Shown: positions 11,043 to 20,592, numbered from the stretch's first letter. The stretch is 64,000 nucleotides of DNA from Paracoccus aminovorans (GCF_001546115.1 NZ_KQ955208.1:498401-562400); one strand, 5' to 3'. Translations and numbers: made by a program. The notes: generated by a model not told the origin, from the letters alone.

Positions 11043-12968
11043 TCAGCGGCGCGGCTTGCGCCAGATCTCGTTCTTCAGCGCCGCATCCAGGATGGCCCGG
11101 AAGGCGTCGCTGTCCTCGCCCAGGTCCGACAGGTCGGCCAGCGAGGGATGGTCGGCCTGCTGGCGGGCGCGGGCGGATTGCGCCATGCGCCAGGTCAGCC
11201 CCTCGTCGGCCAGACCCTGGATCTCGGTCTCGGCGCGGGCGATTTCCTCGCGCGCGGCGCGGCGGGCCTCGATGCGGTCGAGCGCATTGGCAAGGATGCC
11301 GGCGGCGGCATCGCCGTCATGGGGGCGCAGAATCGCCGGGGCCGCCCTCACATGGGGCTCGGCGAGGATCGATTCAAGGGCGCGCTGGCCGGCCTGGGAC
11401 GGGGTGCCCGAGAGCAGGTCGTGGATCAGCGCGGCGCGCTCGGGGTCCTGCGGCTCCAGCCGCTCCAGCCGCGATTCGACCGGGCCGATCAGGTCGGGAT
11501 GGGTGGCGCAGATCGCCAGCACCATGGCCTCGATCAGCAGTTCGGCGTCATGCTCGCCGGCCTCGGGCGAGGACAGGCGCGAGGCCCGGGTCGGCGCCGC
11601 CGGCGCCACCGGCAGCGCGGGCCGCATGCCGCGCGGCTGCCAGCCGGCCTGCGCGGGCCGCGGCTGGGCGGAATCGCGGCGGCGGTTGCCGAACAGCTCC
11701 CATTTCAGGTTCTTCAGCGTGGCGAAATAATGATCGCGCGTGTCCTTGTCGGGGATCCGCGCCACCGCCTCGCCAAGCGCCTTGTCGAGCGCGGCGCGGC
11801 GTTCGGGGCTGTCGAAGACCCGGCCCTCGGTCTCGCGCCGCCAGAGCAGGTCGACCAGCGGCCGCGCCTCGTCCAGCACCGCCGCCATGGCGCCGGCGCC
11901 GCGGGCGCGGATCAGGTCGTCGGGGTCCAGCCCCTGCGGCAGGAAAGCAAAGCGCAGCGCCTGCCCCGGCCCGGTCATCGGCAGCGCCAGGTCGATCAGC
12001 CGCATCGCCGCGCGCAGCCCCGCGCTGTCGCCGTCGAGCGCGATCACCGGCTCGGGCGAGATGCGCCACATCAGCCGCAGCTGGTCCTCGGTGATGGCGG
12101 TGCCCAAGGGCGCCACCGCGCCTTCGAAACCGGCGCGGACCAGGGCGATCACGTCCATGTAGCCCTCGGCCACCACCAGCGGCTTGCCCTTGGCCACCGC
12201 CGCGCGCGCCGGTCCGGCGTTGTAGAGGTTGCGGCCCTTGTCGAAGAGCGCGGTTTCGGGCGAGTTCAGGTATTTGGCGCGGGCATTCGGGTCCATGGCC
12301 CGGCCGCCGAAGGCGATGCAGCGGCCGCGGCCGTCGCGGATCGGAAAGATGATCCGGCCGCGGAAACGGTCGAAGGGCGCGCCGCCGCCGTCGGGCTTGG
12401 CCGCGAGTCCCGCCTCGACGATCAGCGCCTCGGCGATGCCCTTGCTGCGCAGTGCGTTGAACAGACCCTGGCGCTGGTCGGGGGCGAAGCCGATGCCGAA
12501 TTGCTCGCAGGCGGCGGGGTCGAGGCCGCGCCGGGCGAGATAGGCGCGCGCCTGTTCGGCCGCGGCCATGCCCAGTTGCATGCGGAACCAGCGCACCGCC
12601 TGCTCCATGACCTCGACCAGTTCGCTGCGGCGGTCGGCGCGCTGCACCTGGCGCGGATCACGTTCGGGCATCTGCAAGCCGGCCTCCGAGGCGAGCAGCT
12701 CGACCGCCTCCAGGAAGCCCATGCCCTCGGCCTCGCGCAGGAAGGTCAGGGCGTCGCCTTTGGCGTGGCAGCCGAAGCAGTAATAGAAGCCCTTCTGGTC
12801 ATCGACGTGGAAGGAGGCGGTCTTTTCGCCGTGAAAGGGGCAAGGCGCCCACCAGTCGCCCTTGGCCTGATTCGAGCGACGCAGGTCCCAGGTCACCTTG
12901 CGCCCGATCACGCGCGACAAAGGCACGCGGGCGCGGATCTCGTCGAGGAACTGGGGCGGAAGGCTCAT
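11043..12968 (-). CDS. dnaG: DNA primase
   Basis: The 641-residue product makes RNA primers for replication. The CHC2 zinc finger is complete (Cys43, His46, Cys64, Cys67). The RNA polymerase domain carries FDRFRGRIIFPIRDGRGR, the TOPRIM glutamate in VVAEGYMDVIAL and the aspartates of IALDGDSAG. The C-terminal helicase-binding part is Ala/Arg-rich. The start ATG at 12966-12968 follows GGAAG. The gene stands 150 bp upstream of rpoD. Confidence 0.97.
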   Translation of the reverse strand: MSLPPQFLDEIRARVPLSRVIGRKVTWDLRRSNQAKGDWWAPCPFHGEKTASFHVDDQKGFYYCFGCHAKGDALTFLREAEGMGFLEAVELLASEAGLQMPERDPRQVQRADRRSELVEVMEQAVRWFRMQLGMAAAEQARAYLARRGLDPAACEQFGIGFAPDQRQGLFNALRSKGIAEALIVEAGLAAKPDGGGAPFDRFRGRIIFPIRDGRGRCIAFGGRAMDPNARAKYLNSPETALFDKGRNLYNAGPARAAVAKGKPLVVAEGYMDVIALVRAGFEGAVAPLGTAITEDQLRLMWRISPEPVIALDGDSAGLRAAMRLIDLALPMTGPGQALRFAFLPQGLDPDDLIRARGAGAMAAVLDEARPLVDLLWRRETEGRVFDSPERRAALDKALGEAVARIPDKDTRDHYFATLKNLKWELFGNRRRDSAQPRPAQAGWQPRGMRPALPVAPAAPTRASRLSSPEAGEHDAELLIEAMVLAICATHPDLIGPVESRLERLEPQDPERAALIHDLLSGTPSQAGQRALESILAEPHVRAAPAILRPHDGDAAAGILANALDRIEARRAAREEIARAETEIQGLADEGLTWRMAQSARARQQADHPSLADLSDLGEDSDAFRAILDAALKNEIWRKPRR

Positions 12969-13026
12969 GCCGTCTTATATCCGGCTTGGCCCGGGGTTGA
13001 ACAGGCTTGTGCGCGGCGCTGCGTCC

Positions 13027-13078
13027 GGGGGGCGCCGCCCCCCGCGCCTCTGCGGCCCCTCGATGGGGCCGCAGAGGC
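13027..13078. terminator. two adjacent GC hairpins between tetR-type gene and dnaG
   Basis: The first hairpin is GGGGGGC-GCC-GCCCCCC (13027-13043). The second is a perfect 14-bp stem starting GCCTCTGCGGCCCC with a 5-nt loop (13046-13078). They lie 46 bp beyond the regulator's stop codon on the minus strand. There is no T-run, so a role as Rho-independent terminator is only partly supported. Confidence 0.45.
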
Positions 13079-13088
13079 GGTCCCCCCG

Positions 13089-13111
13089 GGGTATTTGGAG
13101 AGCGGAGAAGG
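13089..13111 (-). repeat. copy 2 of the recurrent 22-23 bp motif
   Basis: GGGTATTTGGAGAGCGGAGA lies 12 bp beyond the stop of the TetR-type gene, next to the GC hairpins. It is one of the more diverged copies: TTCTCC instead of TTCTTT in the other orientation. Confidence 0.6.
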
Positions 13112-13123
13112 GCTGGGCGCAGG

Positions 13124-13708
13124 TCAGGCGCCCACCGCGCCGCGGACCAGTTCCCAATAAACGGCGGCAACGCGGACCTGGTCCAGGCGGCCGCCTTCGC
13201 GATACCAGTTGGTGATGCCGGTCAGCATGGCGATCAGCGCCATGGTGGCGAGACGCGAATCGGGGATGCGCATGCTGCCCTGAGCCATGCCGGCGATCAG
13301 GATCGCCTCGAGCGCATCCTCGTAGCGGCGGCGCAGCGCGGCGATCTCGGCGCGGTTGTCGGCTTCGAGGTTGCGCAGCTCCATATAGGACAGGAACACC
13401 GCCTCGGGCCGTTCCAGGCTGGTCTGGATGTGGAAGCGCAAAAAGGCCTTCAGCCGGTCGAGCGCCGGGCGCGCCGGGTCGTCCTGCCAGGCGGCGAGCA
13501 GCTCCTCCATATGGCTGCGCAGAAGGTCGGCCAGCAAAGCCTGCTTGTCGGGCGTATAGGCGTAGAGCGCGCCGACCTGCAGGCCGACCTCGGCCGCGAT
13601 CTGGCGCATCGAGACGGCGGCATAGCCGTGGCGCGCGAACAGCCTGCGCGCCGCGTCGCGGACCAGCGGTCCGGTGATCTCTGCCCTGGAGCCCTGCCTG
13701 CGTGCCAT
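13124..13708 (-). CDS. TetR/AcrR family transcriptional regulator
   Basis: From the ATG at 13706-13708 the product has 194 residues. The N-terminal helix-turn-helix reads VRDAARRLFARHGYAAVSMRQIAAEVGLQVGALYAYTPDKQALL, a textbook TetR DNA-binding domain. The C-terminal ligand domain is not diagnostic. I skipped an upstream alternative start that would prepend 14 residues before MARRQGSRAE. The neighbouring divergent lipoprotein-lldD unit is a possible target, but no operator was identified. Confidence 0.88.
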   Translation of the reverse strand: MARRQGSRAEITGPLVRDAARRLFARHGYAAVSMRQIAAEVGLQVGALYAYTPDKQALLADLLRSHMEELLAAWQDDPARPALDRLKAFLRFHIQTSLERPEAVFLSYMELRNLEADNRAEIAALRRRYEDALEAILIAGMAQGSMRIPDSRLATMALIAMLTGITNWYREGGRLDQVRVAAVYWELVRGAVGA

Positions 13709-13808
13709 AACGCCTTCTAGGCAGGGAGGGCCGGCAAGGAAAGAGCGCATCTTGTCCCGGCGGCCCGGCCGGGCCTATGGTGCGGCCCGAAACAGCAGGG
13801 GAAACGGC

Positions 13809-14159
13809 ATGAGGCTGGCCGGCATCATCGGCATCGCGGCGCTGGCGGCGCTGGCGGGTTGCGAGGACGGGCGCGACTATCCGGCGCTGATGCCGACCGA
13901 GCAGGTGCTGGCGCAGCCCGCCCTGCCCGGCCATGCCGCGGATGCCCTGCGCGACCCCGATGCCGCGACCGGGGCGCTGGCCGCCCGCGGCGCGGCGCTG
14001 GCCGGGCGTGGCGGCGGCGGCAGCGTCGCCGATGCCGCGACGCTGGACCGTCGCGCGGCCGCCCTGCGCACCCGCTCCAAGGCGCTGTCGCAGCGGTCGC
14101 TGGACGATGCCTGCCCTGAGGATCAGCCCGATTGCGCCGCCCTCACGGCGTCAGAATAA
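13809..14159 (+). CDS. small lipoprotein of unknown function
   Basis: The 116-residue product has a lipoprotein signal: MRLAGIIGIAALAALAGC, with lipobox LAGC and the lipidated Cys at residue 18. The mature part is Ala-rich, carries predicted helices (LRDPDAATGALAARGAALA, DRRAAALRTRSKALS) and ends in CPEDQPDC. No family was recognised. It sits 10 bp upstream of the lactate dehydrogenase gene, suggesting co-transcription. Confidence 0.75.
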   Translation: MRLAGIIGIAALAALAGCEDGRDYPALMPTEQVLAQPALPGHAADALRDPDAATGALAARGAALAGRGGGGSVADAATLDRRAAALRTRSKALSQRSLDDACPEDQPDCAALTASE

Positions 14160-14169
14160 GGAAAGCCCC

Positions 14170-15333
14170 ATGCCGGTCATCACCTGCATCGACGACCTCA
14201 AGGCGATCTATCGCCGGCGCGTGCCGCGCATGTTCTACGACTATGCCGAGAGCGGCAGCTATACCGAGGGCACCTTCCGCGAGAATTGCTCGGATTTCCA
14301 GCGCATCAAGCTGCGCCAGCGCGTCGCCGTCGACATGACGAACCGCAGCACCCGCAGCACCATGATCGGCCAGGACGTCGCCATGCCGGTGGCGCTGGCC
14401 CCGGTCGGGCTGACCGGCATGCAATCCGCCGACGGCGAGATCAAGGCCGCCCGCGCCGCGCGCGATTTCGGCGTGCCCTTCACGCTGTCGACCATGTCGA
14501 TCTGCTCGCTCGAAGACGTGGCGCAAGAGGTGCCGCATCCGTTCTGGTTCCAGCTTTACGTCATGCGAGACCAGGAATTCCTGGAGGCGATCATCGAGCG
14601 GGCCAGGCGCGCCGGCTGCTCGGCCCTGGTGCTGACGCTGGACCTGCAGATCCTGGGCCAGCGCCACAAGGACCTGAAGAACGGCCTGTCCGCGCCGCCC
14701 AAGCTGACGCTGCCGGTCATGCTGGACCTGGCGACGAAATGGCGCTGGGGCATCGAGATGCTGCAAACGAAGCGCCGCTTCTTCGGCAATATCGTGGGTC
14801 ACGCCAAGGGTGTCGGCGACACCTCCTCGCTGTCGAGCTGGACCGCCGAGCAGTTCGACCCGCAGCTCGACTGGGACAAGATCGCCCGCATCCGCGACCT
14901 CTGGGGCGGCAAGCTGATCCTGAAGGGCATCAACGACCCCGAGGATGCCCGCATGGCCGCGGGCTTCGGCGCCGATGCGATCATCGTCAGCAACCACGGC
15001 GGCCGGCAACTGGACGGCGCGGTGAGTTCCATCCGCATGCTGCCCGAGATCGTCGCGGCGGTCGGCGACCAGGTCGAGATCCACATGGACAGCGGCATCC
15101 GCTCGGGCCAGGACGTGCTGAAGGCGCTGGCGCTGGGGGCGCATGCGACCCATATCGGCCGCGCCTTCATCTATGGCCTGGGCGCCATGGGCCAGGCGGG
15201 CGTGACCGCGGCGCTGGAGGTGATCCAGAAGGAGCTGGACATCACCATGGCACTGTGCGGCGAACGCGATGTCAGGAACCTCGGCCGCCACAACCTGCTG
15301 TTGCCGCCGGACTTCCTGACCCCTTGGGCGTGA
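14170..15333 (+). CDS. lldD: FMN-dependent L-lactate dehydrogenase (alpha-hydroxy acid oxidase family)
   Basis: The 387-residue TIM-barrel flavoprotein carries APVGLTGMQSADGEIKAARAA, WFQLYVMRD, LTLDLQILGQRHKDLKNG, the KGI-containing strand and the catalytic SNHGGRQLDGAVSS loop, followed by the phosphate-binding DSGIRSGQDVLKALALGA. The family oxidises L-lactate and related 2-hydroxy acids to 2-oxo acids and passes electrons to the respiratory chain. The substrate is assigned by resemblance to LldD and could be another hydroxy acid. A ribosome binding site (AAGGAAAG) precedes the ATG. Confidence 0.88.
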   Translation: MPVITCIDDLKAIYRRRVPRMFYDYAESGSYTEGTFRENCSDFQRIKLRQRVAVDMTNRSTRSTMIGQDVAMPVALAPVGLTGMQSADGEIKAARAARDFGVPFTLSTMSICSLEDVAQEVPHPFWFQLYVMRDQEFLEAIIERARRAGCSALVLTLDLQILGQRHKDLKNGLSAPPKLTLPVMLDLATKWRWGIEMLQTKRRFFGNIVGHAKGVGDTSSLSSWTAEQFDPQLDWDKIARIRDLWGGKLILKGINDPEDARMAAGFGADAIIVSNHGGRQLDGAVSSIRMLPEIVAAVGDQVEIHMDSGIRSGQDVLKALALGAHATHIGRAFIYGLGAMGQAGVTAALEVIQKELDITMALCGERDVRNLGRHNLLLPPDFLTPWA

Positions 15334-15345
15334 TGCGCCCGGGAC

Positions 15346-16377
15346 TCAGGGCTGGGCGGTGTCGCGGCCGTGGTCGTGGTGGCGATGCGCCGGCTTGCCG
15401 AAGCCCGGAATCGGCAGGCGCTGCAACAGCAGCGCCACCAGCGTCGGCAGCCCGACCGCAAACAGCATCAGGTCCATGAGATGGGTGAACCCCAGCGCAT
15501 GCGCGAGGTGCAGCGCCAGCACATGCATGAAATAGATCCCGGCCGAGATCGGGTCCAGCCGGATCGGCGGCGCCGGCAATCGCGTGCCCAGCGTGGCGAT
15601 GAACAGCGCCGGCGCCGCGATATAGGAGCTGGCCGGGATGTCCAGCATCACGTCGTCGGTCCAGCGCGCCTGTACCAGCCAGGCCTCGATCATCAAAAGC
15701 CCGAGCCCGCCGATGGTCAGCGACAGCACCAGCCAGCGCGGCGGCAGCCCCAGGGTTCCCAGCCGCGCCACCCGCCGCCCGCAGAGATAGCCGATGGTGA
15801 CGAAGGGGAAGCACATGAAGAGCCCGTTCGAGAACTTCTTCACCCCGATCTGCGCCACGCCCGACAGCGCCATGTATTGCAGCGTCACGCCGATCACGGC
15901 GCAGACCAGCGCGGCGCCCAGCAGGATGCGGTATTCATAGGCCGGCGCCAGCACCCGGCCCAGGGCGCGCAGGACCAGCAGCAGCGCCCCGGCGACCAGG
16001 ATCCCGGCCATGAACCACAGGTGGAAATAGCCCCAGAGCAGCTCCTTGACCAACGAGGCCAGGCCGTGGATCTCGTTCAACCAGAACGGGAAATAGACCG
16101 CCATCCAGAACAGGTAGAGCGCCAGCACGCGCCACAGCCACTTGACGCCCTTGCCGCGCGCCACCGCCGAATAGAGGAAATAGCCCGCGACGATGCAGAA
16201 CACCGGCACCATGACCCGCATCAGCCCGTTGCCGATCAGGAACAGCCGCGGCGTCATGTTGGTCTGCAGCCAATAGGTGTGGGCAAAGGCCACCAGCACG
16301 GCCAGACCCAGCTTGAGATAGTCGAGAGAATGAATACGATGCAATTTTGAAACGCCCCGGCACCTCTGGCGATGCAT
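15346..16377 (-). CDS. acyltransferase family 3 membrane protein
   Basis: The 343-residue polytopic protein has about ten transmembrane segments. The family start HSLDYLKLGLAVLVAFAHTYWL carries the conserved histidine of acyltransferase family 3, also seen in OpgC- and OafA-like proteins. Such enzymes acylate exopolysaccharide, LPS or periplasmic glucans at the inner membrane. The acceptor cannot be read from sequence. I start at the ATG at 16375-16377; a TTG at 16401 would add eight residues. It is convergent with lldD, only 12 bp apart. Confidence 0.82.
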   Translation of the reverse strand: MHRQRCRGVSKLHRIHSLDYLKLGLAVLVAFAHTYWLQTNMTPRLFLIGNGLMRVMVPVFCIVAGYFLYSAVARGKGVKWLWRVLALYLFWMAVYFPFWLNEIHGLASLVKELLWGYFHLWFMAGILVAGALLLVLRALGRVLAPAYEYRILLGAALVCAVIGVTLQYMALSGVAQIGVKKFSNGLFMCFPFVTIGYLCGRRVARLGTLGLPPRWLVLSLTIGGLGLLMIEAWLVQARWTDDVMLDIPASSYIAAPALFIATLGTRLPAPPIRLDPISAGIYFMHVLALHLAHALGFTHLMDLMLFAVGLPTLVALLLQRLPIPGFGKPAHRHHDHGRDTAQP

Positions 16378-16435
16378 GAGGCTTCGGATGCGTTGTGGCA
16401 AGCGAATTCCCGCCTATGGCGATCATTTTTCGTGC

Positions 16436-16464
16436 TTCACATCGCGCCCCGTTCGGGATATAGG
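16436..16464 (+). promoter_or_regulatory. candidate sigma-70 promoter for rplY
   Basis: TTCACA (16436-16441) and TATAGG (16459-16464) are 17 bp apart, about 60 bp upstream of the L25 start. Confidence 0.45.
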
Positions 16465-16525
16465 CGCGGCTTCGGCCATGCACCCTTGGAGGATGGCCGC
16501 GAACGCTTAGCAAAGGAATAGCAAA

Positions 16526-17137
16526 ATGGCCAAAGAGATCCCGGATCTGGTGGCCGAGGCACGCGCGGGGACAGGCAAGGGGGCCGCCCGCCAAGCTCGC
16601 CGCGAAGGCAAGGTGCCCGGCATCGTTTATGGTGACGGGAAAGACCCGCAGCCGATCCAAATCGAGTTCAACTCGCTGCTGACCAAGCTGCGCGCCGGTC
16701 GCTTCCTGTCCACGCTGTGGAACCTGAAGATCGACGGCCAAGACGACGTGCGCGTCGTCTGCCGCGGTGTCCAGCGCGACGTGGTCAAGGACCTGCCGAC
16801 GCATATCGACTTCATGCGCCTGCACCGCAACACCCGGGTGAACCTGTTCATCCACGTGACATTCGAAGGCCACGAAGCCTCGCCGGGCCTCAAGCGCGGC
16901 GGCACGCTGGTCGTGGTGCGCCCCGAGGTCGAGCTGGTGGTGACCGCGTCCGAGATCCCGGATCACATCACCGTGGACCTGACCGGCAAGCAGATCGGCG
17001 ACACCATCCACATCAGCGACGTGACGTTGCCGGCCGGCGTCAAGCCGACCATCGACCGCGACTTCGTGATCGCCAATATCGCCGCGCCCTCGGGCCTGCG
17101 CTCGGAAGAGAACGAGGAAGCCGCCGCCGAGGCCTGA
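16526..17137 (+). CDS. rplY: 50S ribosomal protein L25/general stress protein Ctc
   Basis: The 203-residue protein is the long form of L25. The N-terminal 5S rRNA-binding domain carries [25 protein letters not shown], and it is followed by the beta-rich TL5/Ctc C-terminal domain. It binds 5S rRNA in the large ribosomal subunit. The last residues are acidic ([10 protein letters not shown]). It is a single unit with its own promoter and terminator. Confidence 0.96.
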   Translation: MAKEIPDLVAEARAGTGKGAARQARREGKVPGIVYGDGKDPQPIQIEFNSLLTKLRAGRFLSTLWNLKIDGQDDVRVVCRGVQRDVVKDLPTHIDFMRLHRNTRVNLFIHVTFEGHEASPGLKRGGTLVVVRPEVELVVTASEIPDHITVDLTGKQIGDTIHISDVTLPAGVKPTIDRDFVIANIAAPSGLRSEENEEAAAEA

Positions 17138-17160
17138 TCTGGGGCTGACGGCTTGGCATC

Positions 17161-17190
17161 GGGCGGCATCCCCAGCGGATGCCGCCCTTT
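17161..17190 (+). terminator. intrinsic terminator after rplY
   Basis: GGGCGGCATCC (17161-17171) and its perfect complement (17177-17187) enclose a 5-nt loop and are followed by TTT. Confidence 0.8.
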
Positions 17191-17236
17191 CTCATGCCGC
17201 CCGGCGATGCTATGAGGCGCGCCTGACGCGAAGGGG

Positions 17237-18595
17237 ATGAAGATGGAACCGATCCACATCATCGGCGCGGGGCTGGCCGGCTCCGAGGCCGCCTGGCAGA
17301 TCGCCCGCGCCGGCGTGCCGGTGGTGCTGCACGAGATGCGGCCCCAGGTCGCGACCTTCGCCCATCGCACCGGAGATTGCGCCGAGATGGTCTGCTCGAA
17401 CAGCTTTCGCTCGGACGACGACCAGATGAACGCAGTCGGGCAGCTGCATTGGGAAATGCGGGCGGCGGGCGGGCTGATCATGGCCATGGCCGACCGCCAC
17501 CGCCTGCCCGCCGGCGGCGCGCTGGCCGTGGACCGCGACGCCTTTTCCACCGCCGTGACCCAGGCCCTGCGGGACGAGCCACTAATCAGCTTCGCCCCGG
17601 GCGAGATCGCCGACCTGCCGACCGACGGCCGCTGGATCGTCGCCACCGGCCCGCTGACCTCGCCCGCCCTCGGCCAGTCGATCCTGCAGGCCACCGGCGA
17701 AGGCGCGCTGGCCTTCTTCGACGCCATCGCCCCCATCGTCCATGCCGAGACCATCGACATGTCGGTCTGCTGGCGCCAGAGCCGCTATGACAAGGGCGAG
17801 ACCGAGGAAGAGCGCACCGCCTATATCAACTGCCCGATGACGCGCGAGGACTACGAAGGTTTCATCGACGCGCTGCTGGCGGCGGAGAAGACCGAGTTCC
17901 ACGAAGGCGAGACCGCCGGCTATTTCGACGGCTGCCTGCCGATTGAGGTCATGGCCGAGCGTGGCCGAGAAACCCTGCGCCACGGCCCGATGAAGCCGGT
18001 CGGCCTGACCAATGCCCACAATCCCGCCGAAAAGCCCTATGCCGTGGTGCAGCTGCGTCGCGACAATGCGCTCGGCACACTCTACAATATCGTCGGCTTC
18101 CAGACCAAGATGAAATATGGCGCGCAAGTCGATGTTTTTCGCCGTATTCCCGGCCTGGAAAACGCCAGTTTCGCCCGGCTGGGCGGCATCCACCGCAACA
18201 CTTTCCTGAATTCGCCGCGGCTGATCGACCACCGGCTGCGACTGCGCGCGCGCCCGAACCTGCGCTTCGCTGGCCAGGTGACGGGCGTCGAGGGCTATGT
18301 CGAATCCGCCGCCATGGGCCTGCTGGCCGGCCGCATGGCCGCGGCCGAGGCGCAGGGACGCGACCTGGCCCCACCACCGCAGACCACCTCGATGGGCGCG
18401 CTGGTCAACCACATCACCGGCGGCGCCGATGCCAGGACCTTCCAGCCGATGAACGTGAACTTCGGCCTCTACCCGCCGCTGGACGAGATGCGCGGCGGCC
18501 GCAAGGGGCGCAAGGACCGTTATCCGGCCTATACCGACCGCGCCAAAGCGGATTTCCAAGCCTGGCTGGCGGTCCAACAGCCTTGGAAACAGTAA
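17237..18595 (+). CDS. trmFO: methylenetetrahydrofolate-tRNA-(uracil-5-)-methyltransferase TrmFO
   Basis: The 452-residue flavoprotein makes 5-methyluridine at position 54 of tRNA using methylenetetrahydrofolate. The FAD-binding motif [17 protein letters not shown] lies at the N-terminus. The catalytic-loop segments [31 protein letters not shown] and [28 protein letters not shown] are intact. Its end overlaps the next gene by 13 bp, so the two tRNA-related genes are coupled. Confidence 0.97.
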   Translation: MKMEPIHIIGAGLAGSEAAWQIARAGVPVVLHEMRPQVATFAHRTGDCAEMVCSNSFRSDDDQMNAVGQLHWEMRAAGGLIMAMADRHRLPAGGALAVDRDAFSTAVTQALRDEPLISFAPGEIADLPTDGRWIVATGPLTSPALGQSILQATGEGALAFFDAIAPIVHAETIDMSVCWRQSRYDKGETEEERTAYINCPMTREDYEGFIDALLAAEKTEFHEGETAGYFDGCLPIEVMAERGRETLRHGPMKPVGLTNAHNPAEKPYAVVQLRRDNALGTLYNIVGFQTKMKYGAQVDVFRRIPGLENASFARLGGIHRNTFLNSPRLIDHRLRLRARPNLRFAGQVTGVEGYVESAAMGLLAGRMAAAEAQGRDLAPPPQTTSMGALVNHITGGADARTFQPMNVNFGLYPPLDEMRGGRKGRKDRYPAYTDRAKADFQAWLAVQQPWKQ

Positions 18596-19422
18596 CCCGC
18601 TTCGCCCCCTCGCCGACCGGGCCGCTGCATCTGGGCCATGCCTTCGCTGCCCTGACCGCCGCGCGGCTGGCCGACCCCGGCCGCTTCCTGCTGCGGATCG
18701 AGGACATCGACCAAAGCCGTTGCCGCCCGGAATACGAGGCGATGATCGCCGAGGATCTGCACTGGCTCGGCCTCGACTGGCCGCTGCCGGTGATGCGGCA
18801 ATCCGAACGCCTGCCCGCCTATCGGGCCGCACTGGACCGGCTGGCGGCGCTTGGCCTGACCTATCCCTGCCAATGCCGCCGTGCCGACATCCGCGCCGCC
18901 CTTTCGGCCCCGCAAGAAAGCGTGATCGGTCCCGACGGCCCGGTCTATCCCGGCACCTGCCGCCATCGCAGCATGGCCGAGACCGGGCCCGAGGACGCGA
19001 TCCGCCTGAACGCCGCAGCCGCTTTCGCCCATCTTGGCGCGAACGAAATCGCCTTCGAGGACGAAAACATCGCCCCCGGCATGCCGCACCGCCTGACGGC
19101 CGCGGATTTCATCAGCGGCGTCGGCGACGTGGTGCTGGCCCGGCGCGGCATGGGCACCAGCTACCACCTCTCGGTGGTGGTGGACGATGCCGCACAGGGC
19201 ATCTCCTTGGTGACGCGCGGCAAGGATCTGTTGGATTCCACATGGATCCACGTCCTTCTTCAGAAACTGCTGCAACTTCCGACGCCGCGCTATCATCACC
19301 ACCGCCTGATCCGCGATGCCAGCGGCAAGCGCTTGGCCAAGCGCGACGACGCCCGCGCCCTGCGCCTCTACCGGGCCGAGGGCGCGACGCCGGAGGACAT
19401 CCGCCGCATGCTAGGTCTCTAG
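18583..19422 (+). CDS. gluQ: glutamyl-Q tRNA(Asp) synthetase
   Basis: The 279-residue protein is a GluRS catalytic core without the anticodon-binding domain. The HIGH motif is HLGH (residues 16-19), the zinc ligands are CQCRR and YPGTC, and the KMSKS position reads KRLAKRD. GluQRS attaches glutamate to queuosine in tRNA-Asp. The frame opens at a TTG at 18583, inside trmFO; no ATG is available before the conserved [13 protein letters not shown], so the TTG start is likely. Confidence 0.93.
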   Translation: METVTRFAPSPTGPLHLGHAFAALTAARLADPGRFLLRIEDIDQSRCRPEYEAMIAEDLHWLGLDWPLPVMRQSERLPAYRAALDRLAALGLTYPCQCRRADIRAALSAPQESVIGPDGPVYPGTCRHRSMAETGPEDAIRLNAAAAFAHLGANEIAFEDENIAPGMPHRLTAADFISGVGDVVLARRGMGTSYHLSVVVDDAAQGISLVTRGKDLLDSTWIHVLLQKLLQLPTPRYHHHRLIRDASGKRLAKRDDARALRLYRAEGATPEDIRRMLGL

Positions 19423-19770
19423 GGGCGCCATGATCACCACCTCGGTCGCGTCCCGCACGGCGGTATAGAAGCAGGACCGCCGATTGGTGTGGCAGGCCGG
19501 CCCGGTCTGCTCGACCAGCAAGAGCAGGCAGTCGCGGTCGCAGTCCACCCGCAGCTCGACCAGCCTCTGGACATGGCCCGAGCTTTCGCCCTTGGTCCAG
19601 AACGCCTGACGCGAGCGAGACCAATAGGTTACGCGGCCATCCTCAAGCGTTTTCGCGACGGATTCGGCATTCATCCAGGCCATCATCAGCACCTCGCCGC
19701 TGAGATGATCCTGGGCGATGGCGGGGATCAGCCCGTTCGCATCGTATTTCAGGCTGGCGGGATCGAACAT
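19411..19770 (-). CDS. hisI: phosphoribosyl-AMP cyclohydrolase
   Basis: The 119-residue monofunctional HisI opens the adenine ring of phosphoribosyl-AMP in histidine synthesis. Visible signatures are [35 protein letters not shown], the metal-binding DCDRDCLLL and [13 protein letters not shown]. It converges on gluQ with a 12-bp overlap of the two 3' ends. Confidence 0.96.
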   Translation of the reverse strand: MFDPASLKYDANGLIPAIAQDHLSGEVLMMAWMNAESVAKTLEDGRVTYWSRSRQAFWTKGESSGHVQRLVELRVDCDRDCLLLLVEQTGPACHTNRRSCFYTAVRDATEVVIMAPLET

Positions 19771-19830
19771 CGGCTTTCCTTTCGGCTTGGCGATGCCTAT
19801 CTAGACCCGACGGCAGCAAGGGAAAAGACC

Positions 19831-20268
19831 ATGTCCGACAGCGACCTGATGCAGCTCTACTCGCGGCGCATCCTCGCGCTGGCCTCGGACATCCCGCATC
19901 TCGGCAAGCTGGCCGCGCCGACCGGCAGCGCGCACAAGCGCTCGCCGCAATGCGGATCGTCGGTCACGGCGCATGTCGTGATGCAGGACGGCCGCATAGC
20001 CGATTTCGGACAAGAGGTGCGCGCCTGTGCCCTGGGCCAGGCCTCGGCCGGCGTGCTCGGCCGCAACGCCCTCGGCCGCTCGCGCGCCGAGATCGCCCGC
20101 GCCCGCGACGAGTTGCAAGCCATGCTGAAACAGGACGGCCCCGCCCCCTCGGCCCCTTTCGAGGAACTCGAGGCGCTGCTCCCGGCGCGCGAATTCCCGA
20201 ACCGCCACGCCTCGATCCTGCTGGCATGGGAGGCGCTGCTCGGCGCCATCGACGCCTCGCCCAGCTGA
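19831..20268 (+). CDS. IscU/NifU-like iron-sulfur scaffold-type protein
   Basis: The 145-residue product resembles the IscU/NifU N-terminal scaffold fold: HKRSPQCGSSVTAHVVMQDGRIADFGQEVRACALGQASAGVLG. Two of the three canonical cluster cysteines are present (CGSS and ACALGQAS). No cysteine remains in the C-terminal helix, where IscU has its third. It may be a divergent scaffold-like family member of Rhodobacteraceae. It diverges from hisI. Confidence 0.75.
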   Translation: MSDSDLMQLYSRRILALASDIPHLGKLAAPTGSAHKRSPQCGSSVTAHVVMQDGRIADFGQEVRACALGQASAGVLGRNALGRSRAEIARARDELQAMLKQDGPAPSAPFEELEALLPAREFPNRHASILLAWEALLGAIDASPS

Positions 20269-20270
20269 GA

Positions 20271-20293
20271 CTTTCTCCGTTTTCCAAATACCC
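20271..20293 (+). repeat. copy 3 of the recurrent 22-23 bp motif
   Basis: CTTTCTCCGTTTTCCAAATA followed by CCC begins two bases after the stop codon of the IscU-like gene. Confidence 0.65.
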
Positions 20294-20341
20294 CCGCCGG
20301 AGGCGTCGCGACCGCGCAAGCCGCGGCACCGCCGGCACATG

Positions 20342-20368
20342 AAAAAGCCGGCCCTTCGCGGGGCCGGC
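20342..20368 (-). terminator. intrinsic terminator for the 31-codon gene
   Basis: On the minus strand GCCGGCCC pairs with GGGCCGGC across a short loop and is followed by TTTTTC. It lies about 80 bp downstream of the small gene at 20447-20542 and closes its transcription unit. Confidence 0.75.
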
Positions 20369-20446
20369 CAGTTGCGCGCATGATCGTCCGGGGGAAATCG
20401 CGGCACCCAGGCGAAGGGGCCGCCATCAGCGCGGGGCAGTGAGGGA

Positions 20447-20542
20447 TCAGGCTGCCAGGATCGAGGGCAGCGAAAACAGGATGATGGCCGTCACGGAAAT
20501 GGCGACGGTGCCCAGAAGGTCGGACAGGGATTCGCGGGTCAT
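20447..20542 (-). CDS. 31-residue single-pass membrane peptide, probably SOS-regulated (not previously recognised by me)
   Basis: The ATG at 20540-20542 opens a 31-codon frame ending in TGA at 20447-20449. The peptide has a short polar start (MTRESLSD), then one hydrophobic helix from about residue 9 to 30 (LLGTVAISVTAIILFSL and on). GGAG sits seven bases before the ATG. A TATAAA-type -10, a GTTC-N7-GTTC LexA-type box and a downstream terminator make it a free-standing unit. Size and layout resemble SOS-induced membrane peptides such as Caulobacter SidA (division inhibitor) or E. coli TisB (toxin). Which of these, if any, it resembles in action cannot be read from the sequence. Confidence 0.7.
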   Translation of the reverse strand: MTRESLSDLLGTVAISVTAIILFSLPSILAA

Positions 20543-20561
20543 AGGCGTTCTCCACGGTTTG

Positions 20562-20592
20562 TTTATACTTTGTTCTCATCAATGCGGAACAA
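20562..20592 (-). promoter_or_regulatory. candidate promoter of the 31-codon gene
   Basis: On the minus strand TATAAA (20562-20567) lies 19 bp from TTGTTC (20587-20592), a long but usable spacing. The region also holds a perfect 9-bp inverted repeat, ACTTTGTTC and GAACAAAGT, with an 11-bp spacer (20567-20595), covering the promoter. Confidence 0.5.
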
